Shown: positions 54,396 to 63,184, counted from the stretch's first letter. The stretch: 64,000 nt of DNA from Paludibacteraceae bacterium (GCA_016285885.1 JAEERP010000001.1:124001-188000), one strand, 5' to 3'. Notes: generated by a model not told the origin, from the letters alone. A program made the numbers and translations.

Positions 54396-54664
54396 ATTTA
54401 AATCGTAAATCGTAAATTGTCAAATCGTAAATTTGTTAAGGCCTTTCAGGCCTATAATGCACCGTATCCGATGAATTTCCTAACCCAGGGCGATGCCCCG
54501 GGCTATATCTGTTAAGGCCTTTCAGGCCTATGCGAACAATCCTCCTCAATCATGAATCGCGTGCATCTAAATAGTAAATTGTAAATCGTCAAATCGTAAA
54601 TCAAAATTGGTTCCATCGAACCGCTATTCCTAATCCTTAATTCTTAACTCATAATTCTTAATTC
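54396..54664. repeat. ~270-bp intergenic repeat, copy 2 (3' of the 376-aa surface gene)
   Basis: Second copy of 52634-52893, with the ggcctttcaggcctat palindrome twice. Confidence 0.85.
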
Positions 54665-55795
54665 TTAATTCTCAATTACCTTCCATCCTTCCGGTATTCT
54701 GTTTTGTCCGAATTCTTCTGGTAGCTTTATCGGGCCGATGAATGTGCCGTTGGGTGCGACGCCGGAGAGCCAGTTGTAGTTGTTCGAGCGTTTTTCTCCA
54801 TACCAGTCATACTCCGTCCATTGGGTGAACCCCACCTTGATTTCGGCGAGTTTGGAGCACCCGCTGAACATCTCTGCGTAGCAATCTTTTCCCAATGTTG
54901 TGGCGGGGAGTTCAGGGGCCTGTGTGAGGCTGGTGCATCCCTTGAACATTTCTGCATAGCACCCCTCTGCCAGTTGGGTGGCAGGTAATTTAGGTGCTTG
55001 TGTGAGACTGGAACACTCGTTGAACATTCCTGTGTAGCAGCACCATGCCAATTGGGTAGCAGGTAGTTCAGGGGCTTGCGCTAGATTGTAACAACCTTTG
55101 AACATGTATAAGTAACAAGACGTATCCAATGTCGTGGCGGGTAGTTGCGGGGCTTGCTTGAGGTTTTCGCACTTGCTGAACATTCCTGCGTAGCAACTGT
55201 CTGCTAATTGGGTGGCGGGTAGTTGCGGGGCCTGTACGAGACTGGTGCACTCCCAAAACATTCCTTCGTAGCACTCCTTCTCTAATGTCGTGGCGGGTAA
55301 TTCAGGGGCTTGCTTGAGATTGGTGCATCCGCTGAACATTCCTCCATAGCAATCCTTTGCCAATGTTGTGGCGGGTAGTTGTGGGGCTTGTGTCAGACCG
55401 TCGCATCTCATAAATAGCTGGTAGAAACAGTATTCTCCCGGGATGTCCAAACTTTCCCCCTTCCCGTCGATGAGGCTCATCACGCTACCGCTGGCGGCGA
55501 TGCGTCCCGTCATGACGAAACAAGTGTTCTCCCTGTAGGTTTTTGATATTCCTTCTGGGTTATATCCTTTTATCAGGGCTTTCTTCTTGTTGGGTAAATC
55601 GATGAGCGTATTGTTTTTGAGCTTTGTCCATGTTTCCCCGTTATTTAGGGAGTATTGCACGTCGGGGTCGTTCCCTCCTTTGTTACGGATGCCGAACGAT
55701 GATCTGTCCGCCTCCGCCGTGAAGGTGAGGTAGTTGGCGGCATGGAGGGCGCTGGTGGCGCACAAGAAGAGGAGCAATAGGATTTTCTTTATCAT
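54665..55795 (-). CDS. CYxxMF-repeat surface protein, single module
   Basis: 376 aa. Signal peptide identical to the 388-aa paralogue; head NYLTFTAEADRSSFGIRNKG, YSLNNGETWTKL, GRIAASGSVMSLIDGKG. About eight 26-residue repeats (ELPATTLEKECYEGMFWECT), then cap NWLSGVAPNGTFIGPIKL (the usual Cys of FICP is Gly here) and IPEGWKVIEN. No T9SS domain. Clearly a tandem duplicate of the 388-aa gene: the first ~130 residues and the 5' flank are nearly identical while the repeat arrays differ. Confidence 0.85.
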   Translation of the reverse strand: MIKKILLLLFLCATSALHAANYLTFTAEADRSSFGIRNKGGNDPDVQYSLNNGETWTKLKNNTLIDLPNKKKALIKGYNPEGISKTYRENTCFVMTGRIAASGSVMSLIDGKGESLDIPGEYCFYQLFMRCDGLTQAPQLPATTLAKDCYGGMFSGCTNLKQAPELPATTLEKECYEGMFWECTSLVQAPQLPATQLADSCYAGMFSKCENLKQAPQLPATTLDTSCYLYMFKGCYNLAQAPELPATQLAWCCYTGMFNECSSLTQAPKLPATQLAEGCYAEMFKGCTSLTQAPELPATTLGKDCYAEMFSGCSKLAEIKVGFTQWTEYDWYGEKRSNNYNWLSGVAPNGTFIGPIKLPEEFGQNRIPEGWKVIEN

Positions 55796-55990
55796 ATATT
55801 CAATTGTTGATTATACAAATATAATTTTTTTTGCGATAAAAATTAATGGGGGGCATGTGAATTAAGAATTAAGAATTAAGAATTTTGAATTTTGAATGGC
55901 CATCCGGTTTATTGTTCGTCCGGTTCAATGTCCGCCCTGAAAGGGCACAACATTATCTAGCCCAGGGCAACGCCCTGGGGAAATGGTTGG
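55796..55990. repeat. Upstream repeat of the 376-aa gene, with shared promoter
   Basis: Near-identical copy of 54061-54260, including TATATTTG at 55823-55816 on the minus strand. Confidence 0.9.
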
Positions 55991-56068
55991 GGTGTTCATT
56001 TGCGCCCTGAAAGGGCATGATAATTATGAATTAAGAATTAAGAATTTTGAATGCCCATCCAGTTCATT

Positions 56069-56096
56069 GTAGAGACGCACGGCCGTGCGTCTCTAC
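56069..56096. repeat. 28-bp perfect palindrome, second copy
   Basis: Same as 54318-54345. Confidence 0.9.
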
Positions 56097-56130
56097 AACG
56101 GCCGTGCATCTCTACACACAACCCTCCTGA

Positions 56131-56415
56131 ATCATGAATTGCGTGCATCTAAATAGTAAATTGTAAATTGTCAAATCGTAAATCTGTTAAGGCCTTTCAG
56201 GCCTATAATGCACCGCTTCCGATTAATTTCCTAACCCAGGGCGATGCCCCGGGCTATATCTGTTAAGGCCTTTCAGGCCTATGCGAACAATCCTCCTCAA
56301 TCATGAATCGCGTGCATCTAAATAGTAAATTGTAAATCGTCAAATCGTAAATCAAAATTGGTTCCATCGAACCGCCATTCCTAATCCTTAATTCTTAACT
56401 CATAATTCTTAATTC
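56131..56415. repeat. ~270-bp intergenic repeat, copy 3 (3' of the 463-aa surface gene)
   Basis: Third copy of 52634-52893 and closest to 54396-54664. Confidence 0.85.
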
Positions 56416-57807
56416 TTAATTCCTAATTACCTTCCATCCTTCCGGTATCCTGTTTTGTCCGAACTCCTTCGGCAAGGCTTTCGGGCAGATGAAGGTGCCG
56501 TCAGGAGCGACGTTGTCGAGCCATAGGTCGTTGTCCCAGTATTCATGTCCCTCCGATCCTCGTTTCTCGCCCCATTTGGTCAGTCCGACCTTGATTGTGT
56601 CGATGTGGTGGCAGTCGGCGAACATCTCTTTATAGCAGTTGTAGTACATGGTCGAGGCGGGTAGCTCGGGCGCTTTCTCCAACAGGGTGCAGCCGGCGAA
56701 CATCCTCGAGTAACAATAGTCCTTTAGCTTTGGGGCGGGCAGTTCAGGGGCTTTCCTGAGCGAGTCGCAATCCTTGAACATCTCCTCGTAGCAACCGTTG
56801 GAGAGGTGTATGGAGGACAACTCGGGCGCCTCTTCCAGGGCAATGCAACTCATGAACATGGCGCGGTAGCACTCGTTGCTCAACTTGGTGGCGGGTAGGC
56901 GAGGCGCTTTTTTCAGACTGGAGCAGCCTTGGAACATGCTTCTGTAGCACTCCTCCGCCAACTTGCTGGCGGGTAGCTGTTCGGGCGCTTGCGTGAGTAG
57001 GGCGCAGTCTGTGAACATCGACATATAGCAATAATCCGCTAGGATGGTGGCGGGTAGTTCGGGCGCTTGTGCCAGTTTGGCGCACTCCAAGAACATCTCC
57101 TTGTAACAGCTCGACTTCAGGTCTGTGGCGGGTAGCTGCGGCGCTTTCCTCAGGTTGGCGCACTTCAAGAACATCTCCGAGTAGCATTCCTGTGCTAATT
57201 GTGTGGCGGGTAGCTCGGGCGCTTCCTTCAGATGGATGCAGTTCTTGAACATGCCCGAGTAACATCTGTCTTTCAGCTCTGTGGCGGGTAACTGTGGCGC
57301 CTGTGTCAGACTGGCGCAGTCGACGAACAACTCCTCGAAGCAATTGTTGCAAGGAATGGCCTTCGTCTTCCCTAATCCGTCGATCAGGCTCATCACGCTA
57401 CCGCTGGCGGCGATGCGGCCTGTCATGGAAAAGTAGGTTGTGTTGTAGGCGCGTGAGAATCCGTTTGGATTTTCACCTCTCAGCAAGACGCTGTCGCCTA
57501 TGTGCTCCAGGGTGACCGTCTCGTTGTCTTTGAGGGGTCTCCATGTCTTTCCTCCGTTTATTGAGTATTGGACGTGAGGGGTGGCCTCCACTACATTTTT
57601 CTTGAGATGTTTCTTGAGCTTGTCCCGCTTCCTGTATTCGTGGGATGAGGGTCTGTTGATTTGGAACGTGGAGTTGTCTTCTTCCGCTTTGAAGGATAGG
57701 TAGTTGGCGTCCTTCGGAACCTCGGTGGTGCATTGTGACGTCAGGATAACTAGAAGGCATTGAAACACCAGAAAGGTTACTAGGTGTATGAATCTCTTTT
57801 TTCTCAT
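56416..57807 (-). CDS. CYxxMF-repeat lipoprotein, single module
   Basis: 463 aa. The only paralogue with a lipoprotein signal (LLVILTSQCTTEVP), so it is anchored by lipid instead of relying on T9SS. Head NYLSFKAEEDNSTFQI with a basic insert (EYRKRDKLKKHLKKNV) before HVQYSINGGKTW, then GRIAASGSVMSLIDGLG and about ten 26-residue repeats (QLPATDLKSSCYKEMFLECA). Cap: WLDNVAPDGTFICPKAL ... IPEGWKVIRN. It is the most divergent single-module copy. A degenerate -7 box (TATATTCG) precedes it after the shared AAAAAAAA tract. Next gene downstream in the window is fur, 86 bases away but transcribed towards it. Confidence 0.85.
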   Translation of the reverse strand: MRKKRFIHLVTFLVFQCLLVILTSQCTTEVPKDANYLSFKAEEDNSTFQINRPSSHEYRKRDKLKKHLKKNVVEATPHVQYSINGGKTWRPLKDNETVTLEHIGDSVLLRGENPNGFSRAYNTTYFSMTGRIAASGSVMSLIDGLGKTKAIPCNNCFEELFVDCASLTQAPQLPATELKDRCYSGMFKNCIHLKEAPELPATQLAQECYSEMFLKCANLRKAPQLPATDLKSSCYKEMFLECAKLAQAPELPATILADYCYMSMFTDCALLTQAPEQLPASKLAEECYRSMFQGCSSLKKAPRLPATKLSNECYRAMFMSCIALEEAPELSSIHLSNGCYEEMFKDCDSLRKAPELPAPKLKDYCYSRMFAGCTLLEKAPELPASTMYYNCYKEMFADCHHIDTIKVGLTKWGEKRGSEGHEYWDNDLWLDNVAPDGTFICPKALPKEFGQNRIPEGWKVIRN

Positions 57808-57893
57808 ATTTGCATATCTGTTACGTTATAATGCGAATATAAATTTTTTTTGCGATTGATTGTTATGTCTACGGAGAGTTTAGGGTAAGTTTA

Positions 57894-58313
57894 TTACCCT
57901 ATCTGTTTTTTTGCGCATTTAGGACAGATGCCCTTGATCATGTAGTTGATGGATTGGCTCTCATATCCTTCTGGTAATTGGACAATCGGTATCTTTACGT
58001 CGTGCAGACAGGTGGTCTCTTGGCATATCTCGCAGTGAAAATGGGTGTGCATGTCTGATATGTTGCACCTCTTTTCGCCATGGCACGCCTCGTATCGGAT
58101 GGTGGCGCCATCGTCTATCTCGTGCGTGACATGGTGTTCCTTGAATAGGTTGAGGGTGCGGAATATGCTCGATTTGTCCATGTAGGGCAATTCGCTTTCC
58201 AACTCTGTGAGAGACATGGGGCGGTCGATGCTCATGAGCGTACGCAACACGAGCAATCGGTTGGCTGTCGGCCGCACTCCTTTGTTGACAAGCGTCTCTT
58301 CCTCTCTTTTCAT
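57894..58313 (-). CDS. Fur-family transcriptional regulator
   Basis: 139 aa from ATG at 58313 (MKREEETLVNKGVRPTANR); the track's 198-aa version starts inside the CotH gene. Winged-helix N-terminus (VRPTANRLLVLRTL, SSIFRTLNLFKEHHV) and a dimerisation domain with HTHFHCEICQETTCLHDV and ICPKCAKK, supplying the His and paired CxxC zinc ligands of the Fur/Zur/PerR group. The metal sensed cannot be read from sequence; the two Cys pairs fit a structural zinc. It begins 2 bases after the stop of the CotH gene, so both are probably on one transcript. Confidence 0.9.
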   Translation of the reverse strand: MKREEETLVNKGVRPTANRLLVLRTLMSIDRPMSLTELESELPYMDKSSIFRTLNLFKEHHVTHEIDDGATIRYEACHGEKRCNISDMHTHFHCEICQETTCLHDVKIPIVQLPEGYESQSINYMIKGICPKCAKKQIG

Positions 58314-58315
58314 CG

Positions 58316-61300
58316 TTATCGTTTGATGATCTTCCCTACAGCATGCTGTGAGTCGGATGTCACGGTGATGATGTATGTGCCGTTGGCCATCCTGCTGAGG
58401 TCGATCGGATCCTCTTCCCCTTTGACGTATTGCATGAGAAGCATGCCGCCGAGCTGGTTGCTTACGGTTACCAATGATTTCTCCTTGCATCCGTGTAGGT
58501 ATACAATGTTCTCCGTCGGGTTAGGATAGATGGTGATCTCGGACTTCTGCTCCTCGCCGCTCGCATCCTTTATGTCTGTGTGTCCGCTGACGATAAGTCT
58601 TGCGGAGAAGGCCTCTTTCGGTGTGATGGTGAAGGTCTCTTCCTTACAGATGTGGGAACGATACTTGGCCTTTACGGTCATGGCGAATGTCATGTCTGAT
58701 GTCGCGCTGTTGATCTGGTGTACCTCCGCCGCGATGATGTTCTTCCCCTTTACTAAATTAGAGGTGTTGATCGAGATCTCTTCTCGTTGATCATCGTAAT
58801 ATTTCAGTGTGGTGTCTGAATAGGACAATGTCTCGATTGAGTCTTTGCTCGGCAGGTTGAATCGGTCGAGCTCCTTCCCGTTGACGTAGATGGCCACACC
58901 ATCGTCGTATGTCACGTTGGCGATGACGGTTTTCAAACCTGTCGTGTCATCGATTATGAACTCATTTCTGAAATAGGCGGTTATATATTTAGCGCTATCG
59001 CCCTTTTCGTAGCTGATCTTTGTGTCATACTCGTAGCCACGGTCTTTGTTCGACGAATCGTATCCCATCATGCCATGTCCTGTTTTCCAACCGGTCGTGT
59101 CGTATTCGAGTTCCTTCCAGTTCCCTTTCGGCGCAGTGTTTTTGTGGAAGTAACGCCACTCGGAATCATTGGAAACGAATTCTTCCGTCGATTCCACGTA
59201 TGTGGAGAGTTCCCATGCGACGAATCCACACCACCTAGGCAGGATAGGGCTGATGGTGGCTGACTTGCCTTTCAATATCCGATAGGTCGTTGGATTTTCT
59301 CTCTGTCTTTCTCCGTTTATCCTATATTGCATGGACTCGAAATCGCAGGTGAGCTCTATCGGATAGGTCTTCATCTCGATGACGTTCTTGCAATTGTAGA
59401 TACCGTTTGCTTCACCCGGTGTGGCCTCGGAGAATTGCTTGTTCTCTGAGCATACGGAGAAGGTCGTGAAGGTGGATGAACCATCCGTCTTGCGCCCGTA
59501 GCTGCAATCCGCTTCCAATGATTTGAACTCTACACGGTCAATGATGATGATGGAGTCTCTCACGTTCTTGTATAGCTTGATCCTTTCTCCTTGAGTGGAG
59601 AGCTTGAAGCCGAGATGCTGCGCACCGCTCTTGCTTCTGCCGTCGGCCCAAAGCAGGAGATGCCCTTTCGGTGGAATGTTGGTCAACTCATATCCTCTCG
59701 CGATCTGTATGGTGGTGTCTCTGTCTTGCAGGTAGAAACCTGCCACGTCCACATATTCGTCGCCTGTGTTGTAGAGCTCGATCCAGTCTTCTCCTTCGTT
59801 GGACTCCGGGTCTATGAAGATGTTCGATTTGGCGCATATTTCGTTGATCACAATGCTTGGCTTGTCGTAGCTCTCTTCTTGTATGGTGAACTCTACGTCG
59901 ACGGTGTCTTTGTTGAGTTTAAAGTCGATGCTGTACTTGGTTGACTCCAACGTGTCCACTTTCCATTTCTTCACGATGTATCCGTCCGGCAATATTGGCT
60001 TTATGTTGATGTCCATCGTCTTGAGTAGCTTGATCTCCTTGGCGTCGCTCTTCGTTATGGAGGCGTCGTTGACAAGGAAACCGATCACTTTGTCCTTCAG
60101 ATCGCCCTTGCAGGTGATGCGCAATGTGGATTTCTTAATGTCTTTGATGCCACAGTAGTTGGCCACCTGTGTTTTGTATTTGTCTCGCCGCTGTATGGCG
60201 AATTCTGCCATGCTTTCGATGGTTGAAGTGGAACTCTCATTGCCTGGCATGTTCGCCTTCTTGGTCATGCAGTGCTCTTTCCTTACGAGTTTCGTGAATG
60301 CCTCCTTCTTTGCGTTGATGTTATCTTCTGAGAAGGTCGTGTATAGGTGTAGTAACGTCTTCGTTAGGAATAGGTTCCTAAAGCCTGGGTTCTTCATCAA
60401 GCTCTTGAAGAGAATGACCTTCCATTTACTCTCTTCTGTCACCGCATATCCATTGTTTGAACTTGCGTTCGCCCAGTTGTGCTCGTTCCCTTCTCCAGTA
60501 CACCACGTTACGGTGTTGAGGTCTACATTGGTGTAGTTGGGATCCCAACCTCCATAGAGGCCTAAGGCGAAGTCGGTGTCGTATAGGATCCATCTGAATT
60601 TGCCTCCGATGTGCTTCCTCCAACATTTCTGGTTGTTGCCTGGCCAGTCGGTGTTGACGACGAATTGCTCAAATATCATGTAGTTGGTGTATTCGTCTAC
60701 GTCCATGTAGTTGCTGAGCAGTGCCACAAAGTTGGATTTCTTGTAGTTGGCGCTGTCGCTGACGAACTCGATCATCTCGTTGTAGGCGTTCAAGTCTCCT
60801 TCGGATGCCTCGATTTTGTTCTCTGACATCTCGACGATGTCTAACTTGTCTTCCTCTATTCCGTAGTTGGCCTCAATGTATGATCCGTTGGTCCTCTCCC
60901 TGAGTCCCATGAGTCCTTTGTATTTTCCGTTTAGATAGTAGCTGACAGGCTGATAGGCTTGGTAGTCGATGTTGCCCATGTCCTTGGCGAGGTATTGGAT
61001 GAATCCGTCACGACACCTGAGCGTCTCGAATCCATTGCCTCCATTCCTGAGTTGCAGACTGGAGTATTGATTGTCTTTTTTGCCTTCATCCTCGAAGAAT
61101 TTATAGCTGAACAGCTCGGCTCCCGTCCTTTTGCTGGTGGTGATCTTCAATGATTTGACCTCGTATTGGCGTGAACATCCTCCCATGATGCCGATCATGG
61201 CTTCTTGAGACATCTTTTGCTGTCCCCCTTTGAAGTACTCGAAGTTCGCCGCTCTCTGCCATGCTTGGTTGTAATTGGCGCTGTTGGCGATACATCCCTT

Positions 61301-62266
61301 CGTGCCTGGTATTCCTGCTTCTCCGGTGCAGTGTATGCCGTATTCCTTGTTGTATAGGAACTCTCTGTCTGTCACGATGGAGACCACGGGCGGGTTTACG
61401 CCTTCACAATCATTCCTCTCGGATGGATAGATGATGAATGATCCGGTGAGGATGTCGCTCGGAAGATAGTCGTCCTTGTAGGCGCGCGCACGGACAATGC
61501 AGGTGGTGTCGAAATTTATTTTTGTCGTGTCTTTGATATATCTGTGGCTCGATTTTGTCGGTATGGATCCGTCCAATGTGTAGTATATGGTGGCTCCTGA
61601 CGTTTCACAGCCTAGCCTTACCTTCCTGCTCGACCAGTTGTCTTTGAAGTCTACTCCTGGTTGTGTCTCGGTGAAGGTCGGTCGCGCGCATTGCTTCAAA
61701 TCTTCATATGCTTTGTTGTTCTTTTCCCCTTTGCTTGGAATCATGTACCCATCGGTTGACTCGTCTTCTCCATCATATCCATAGGAAATGTGTGGCTTCT
61801 GTGCTGTGTAGTTCAGGATATTACCTTCCATGCTGTTATTATTGTCGCTCGAAGGCGGCACCAACTCCAGGGATCCTCCGTCTACATCTAGTTTGTATGG
61901 TATATGCTTCTCCTTGGCTGAGGTGTGGGGTAGTGGCACGTAGTTGTCGATCGGGACTACCTTGTATTCCCCTGCTGGTATGACGATGTCGAAGTCAATG
62001 ACCCACGTCCATTTGGGTTCCGGCGGAATCGTTGACTTCTTTGATTTCTTGCAATGGTGGATGAGGGTCCATCCTTTTATGTTCACTTTCTCTTTCCCGT
62101 CGTTGTAGAATTCAACCCATCCGCTGTATTCTTTTTCGCTGTTTCTGTAGGTGCTAATGTTACATGGCATTATCTCTGATATGATAACGCTTGTATTGGG
62201 GTATAAGCTGATGCTCGTGGTTAGCATGATGGCTACCACAAATGCCCTTATTAATACTGTTTTCAT
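58316..62266 (-). CDS. Secreted CotH-kinase/lamin-tail protein, T9SS substrate
   Basis: 1316 aa. Signal peptide (AFVVAIMLTTSISLYP). Lamin-tail domain 1 at ~25-170 (IISEIMPCNIS, SGWVEFYNDGKEKVNIKGW), chitobiase C-terminal-like domain at ~205-285 (GATIYYTLDGSIPTKSSHRY), CotH kinase-like domain at ~290-700 (MIGIMGGCSRQYEVKSLKI, LRNGGNGFETLRCRDGF, YKGLMGLRERTN), lamin-tail domain 2 at ~800-920 (SIVINEICAKS, WIELYNTGDEYVDVAGFYL), a beta-sandwich region, and a T9SS type A sorting domain at ~1240-1316 (TIYPNPTENIVYLHG ... MANGTYIITV). CotH proteins phosphorylate spore-coat proteins in Bacillus; in Bacteroidetes such secreted homologues have no settled role. Followed directly by the Fur-type gene. 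Confidence 0.9.
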   Translation of the reverse strand: MKTVLIRAFVVAIMLTTSISLYPNTSVIISEIMPCNISTYRNSEKEYSGWVEFYNDGKEKVNIKGWTLIHHCKKSKKSTIPPEPKWTWVIDFDIVIPAGEYKVVPIDNYVPLPHTSAKEKHIPYKLDVDGGSLELVPPSSDNNNSMEGNILNYTAQKPHISYGYDGEDESTDGYMIPSKGEKNNKAYEDLKQCARPTFTETQPGVDFKDNWSSRKVRLGCETSGATIYYTLDGSIPTKSSHRYIKDTTKINFDTTCIVRARAYKDDYLPSDILTGSFIIYPSERNDCEGVNPPVVSIVTDREFLYNKEYGIHCTGEAGIPGTKGCIANSANYNQAWQRAANFEYFKGGQQKMSQEAMIGIMGGCSRQYEVKSLKITTSKRTGAELFSYKFFEDEGKKDNQYSSLQLRNGGNGFETLRCRDGFIQYLAKDMGNIDYQAYQPVSYYLNGKYKGLMGLRERTNGSYIEANYGIEEDKLDIVEMSENKIEASEGDLNAYNEMIEFVSDSANYKKSNFVALLSNYMDVDEYTNYMIFEQFVVNTDWPGNNQKCWRKHIGGKFRWILYDTDFALGLYGGWDPNYTNVDLNTVTWCTGEGNEHNWANASSNNGYAVTEESKWKVILFKSLMKNPGFRNLFLTKTLLHLYTTFSEDNINAKKEAFTKLVRKEHCMTKKANMPGNESSTSTIESMAEFAIQRRDKYKTQVANYCGIKDIKKSTLRITCKGDLKDKVIGFLVNDASITKSDAKEIKLLKTMDINIKPILPDGYIVKKWKVDTLESTKYSIDFKLNKDTVDVEFTIQEESYDKPSIVINEICAKSNIFIDPESNEGEDWIELYNTGDEYVDVAGFYLQDRDTTIQIARGYELTNIPPKGHLLLWADGRSKSGAQHLGFKLSTQGERIKLYKNVRDSIIIIDRVEFKSLEADCSYGRKTDGSSTFTTFSVCSENKQFSEATPGEANGIYNCKNVIEMKTYPIELTCDFESMQYRINGERQRENPTTYRILKGKSATISPILPRWCGFVAWELSTYVESTEEFVSNDSEWRYFHKNTAPKGNWKELEYDTTGWKTGHGMMGYDSSNKDRGYEYDTKISYEKGDSAKYITAYFRNEFIIDDTTGLKTVIANVTYDDGVAIYVNGKELDRFNLPSKDSIETLSYSDTTLKYYDDQREEISINTSNLVKGKNIIAAEVHQINSATSDMTFAMTVKAKYRSHICKEETFTITPKEAFSARLIVSGHTDIKDASGEEQKSEITIYPNPTENIVYLHGCKEKSLVTVSNQLGGMLLMQYVKGEEDPIDLSRMANGTYIITVTSDSQHAVGKIIKR

Positions 62267-62543
62267 CTTTTCCCGATATCTAATACTTTATTTGGACGTT
62301 TTTATCCACACGCCACATCTGAAAATTATGCTAATATATGTGAAGTTTTGTTATAATCCAAAAAATGTGTTTTAAAATGAATCGATAATATGCCTTATGT
62401 CTATATTTTTTCGGATTGTTTTTACTTGTCTTACCGAAAATTCCGGATGGATTTTCTCTTCTTTATATGCTGTTGCTTCTGTGAAAAGAGATGTTCTTCT
62501 CTCTATGGATGGATCGCTCTGCTGGCTTTTCTCTCTCCGCTCG
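62267..62543. other. Gene-free AT-rich stretch
   Basis: Upstream region of the CotH gene. Short ORFs here (62372-62557 and overlapping ones) have no homology I recognise and overlap on both strands. No clear promoter match found. Confidence 0.5.
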
Positions 62544-63179
62544 TTAAGGTGTCTCATCCCCCAACTCTTTGTAGAATTCCGCTAGGAATTGGTGCAGGAA
62601 CTCGGTGCGTTCTTTCGCCATCTCCTTGGCGGTGGGGGTGTGCATCAATGATTCCAATTTGAGTAGTTTTTCATAGAAATGGGAGAGGGAGGTGTCGGTC
62701 GGATGATTCCAACCGACTTCCCCTCCCTCTCTCTTGATGTTGTCGTTGTCGTAGAACAGCCTGCCTTTCGCCGCTCCATACTCGATGGTGCGGATGATGC
62801 CCATCGCTCCGATGGCGTCGAGCCTGTCCGCGTCACGGACTATCATGGCGTTAAGACTGGTTAGCGGACGGTTCTCTCCTTTGTTGTAGGAGATGTTCTG
62901 GATGATGTACATCACCTCCGCCACCTCGTCCGAACGGTACCCCTGCGCTTCAAGGAATTGCTCGACTTTGCTGATTTGCCCCGCTACATCCGGATATAGT
63001 TTCTTGTCGATGCAGTCGTGCAACCAAGCTGCGGTGAGGATGATCTTTTCGTCGCCTCCCTCTCTCCGAAGAATCTGTTTGGCGTTGCTGACGACTCTCT
63101 CCGCATGCTGGTGGTTGTGGCCGCTATGGTCTTTCGACAACTCGGCCACGACAAACCGCTCTATGGCTGTGTACTCCAC
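62544..63179 (-). CDS. HD-domain phosphohydrolase
   Basis: 211 aa. HD-domain metal ligands are visible: His25 in GHNHQHAERVV, HD at 54-55 in AAWLHDCIDKK, and the distal Asp in VRDADRLDAIGAMGIIRTIE. This arrangement matches the YedJ-type HD proteins, metal-dependent phosphohydrolases, probably acting on nucleotides. Full length. The gene begins 5 bases after the stop of the upstream small lipoprotein gene, so they form an operon, though no functional link is obvious. Confidence 0.88.
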   Translation of the reverse strand: MEYTAIERFVVAELSKDHSGHNHQHAERVVSNAKQILRREGGDEKIILTAAWLHDCIDKKLYPDVAGQISKVEQFLEAQGYRSDEVAEVMYIIQNISYNKGENRPLTSLNAMIVRDADRLDAIGAMGIIRTIEYGAAKGRLFYDNDNIKREGGEVGWNHPTDTSLSHFYEKLLKLESLMHTPTAKEMAKERTEFLHQFLAEFYKELGDETP

Positions 63180-63184
63180 TCTGA

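Noticed and set aside
31750-57807. CRISPR-like periodic repeats
   Set aside because: The 78-bp period is an in-frame protein repeat inside genes with signal peptides and caps.
58314-58490. 59-residue N-terminal extension of the Fur-family protein
   Set aside because: It overlaps the CotH gene in another frame; the Fur fold begins at the ATG at 58313.
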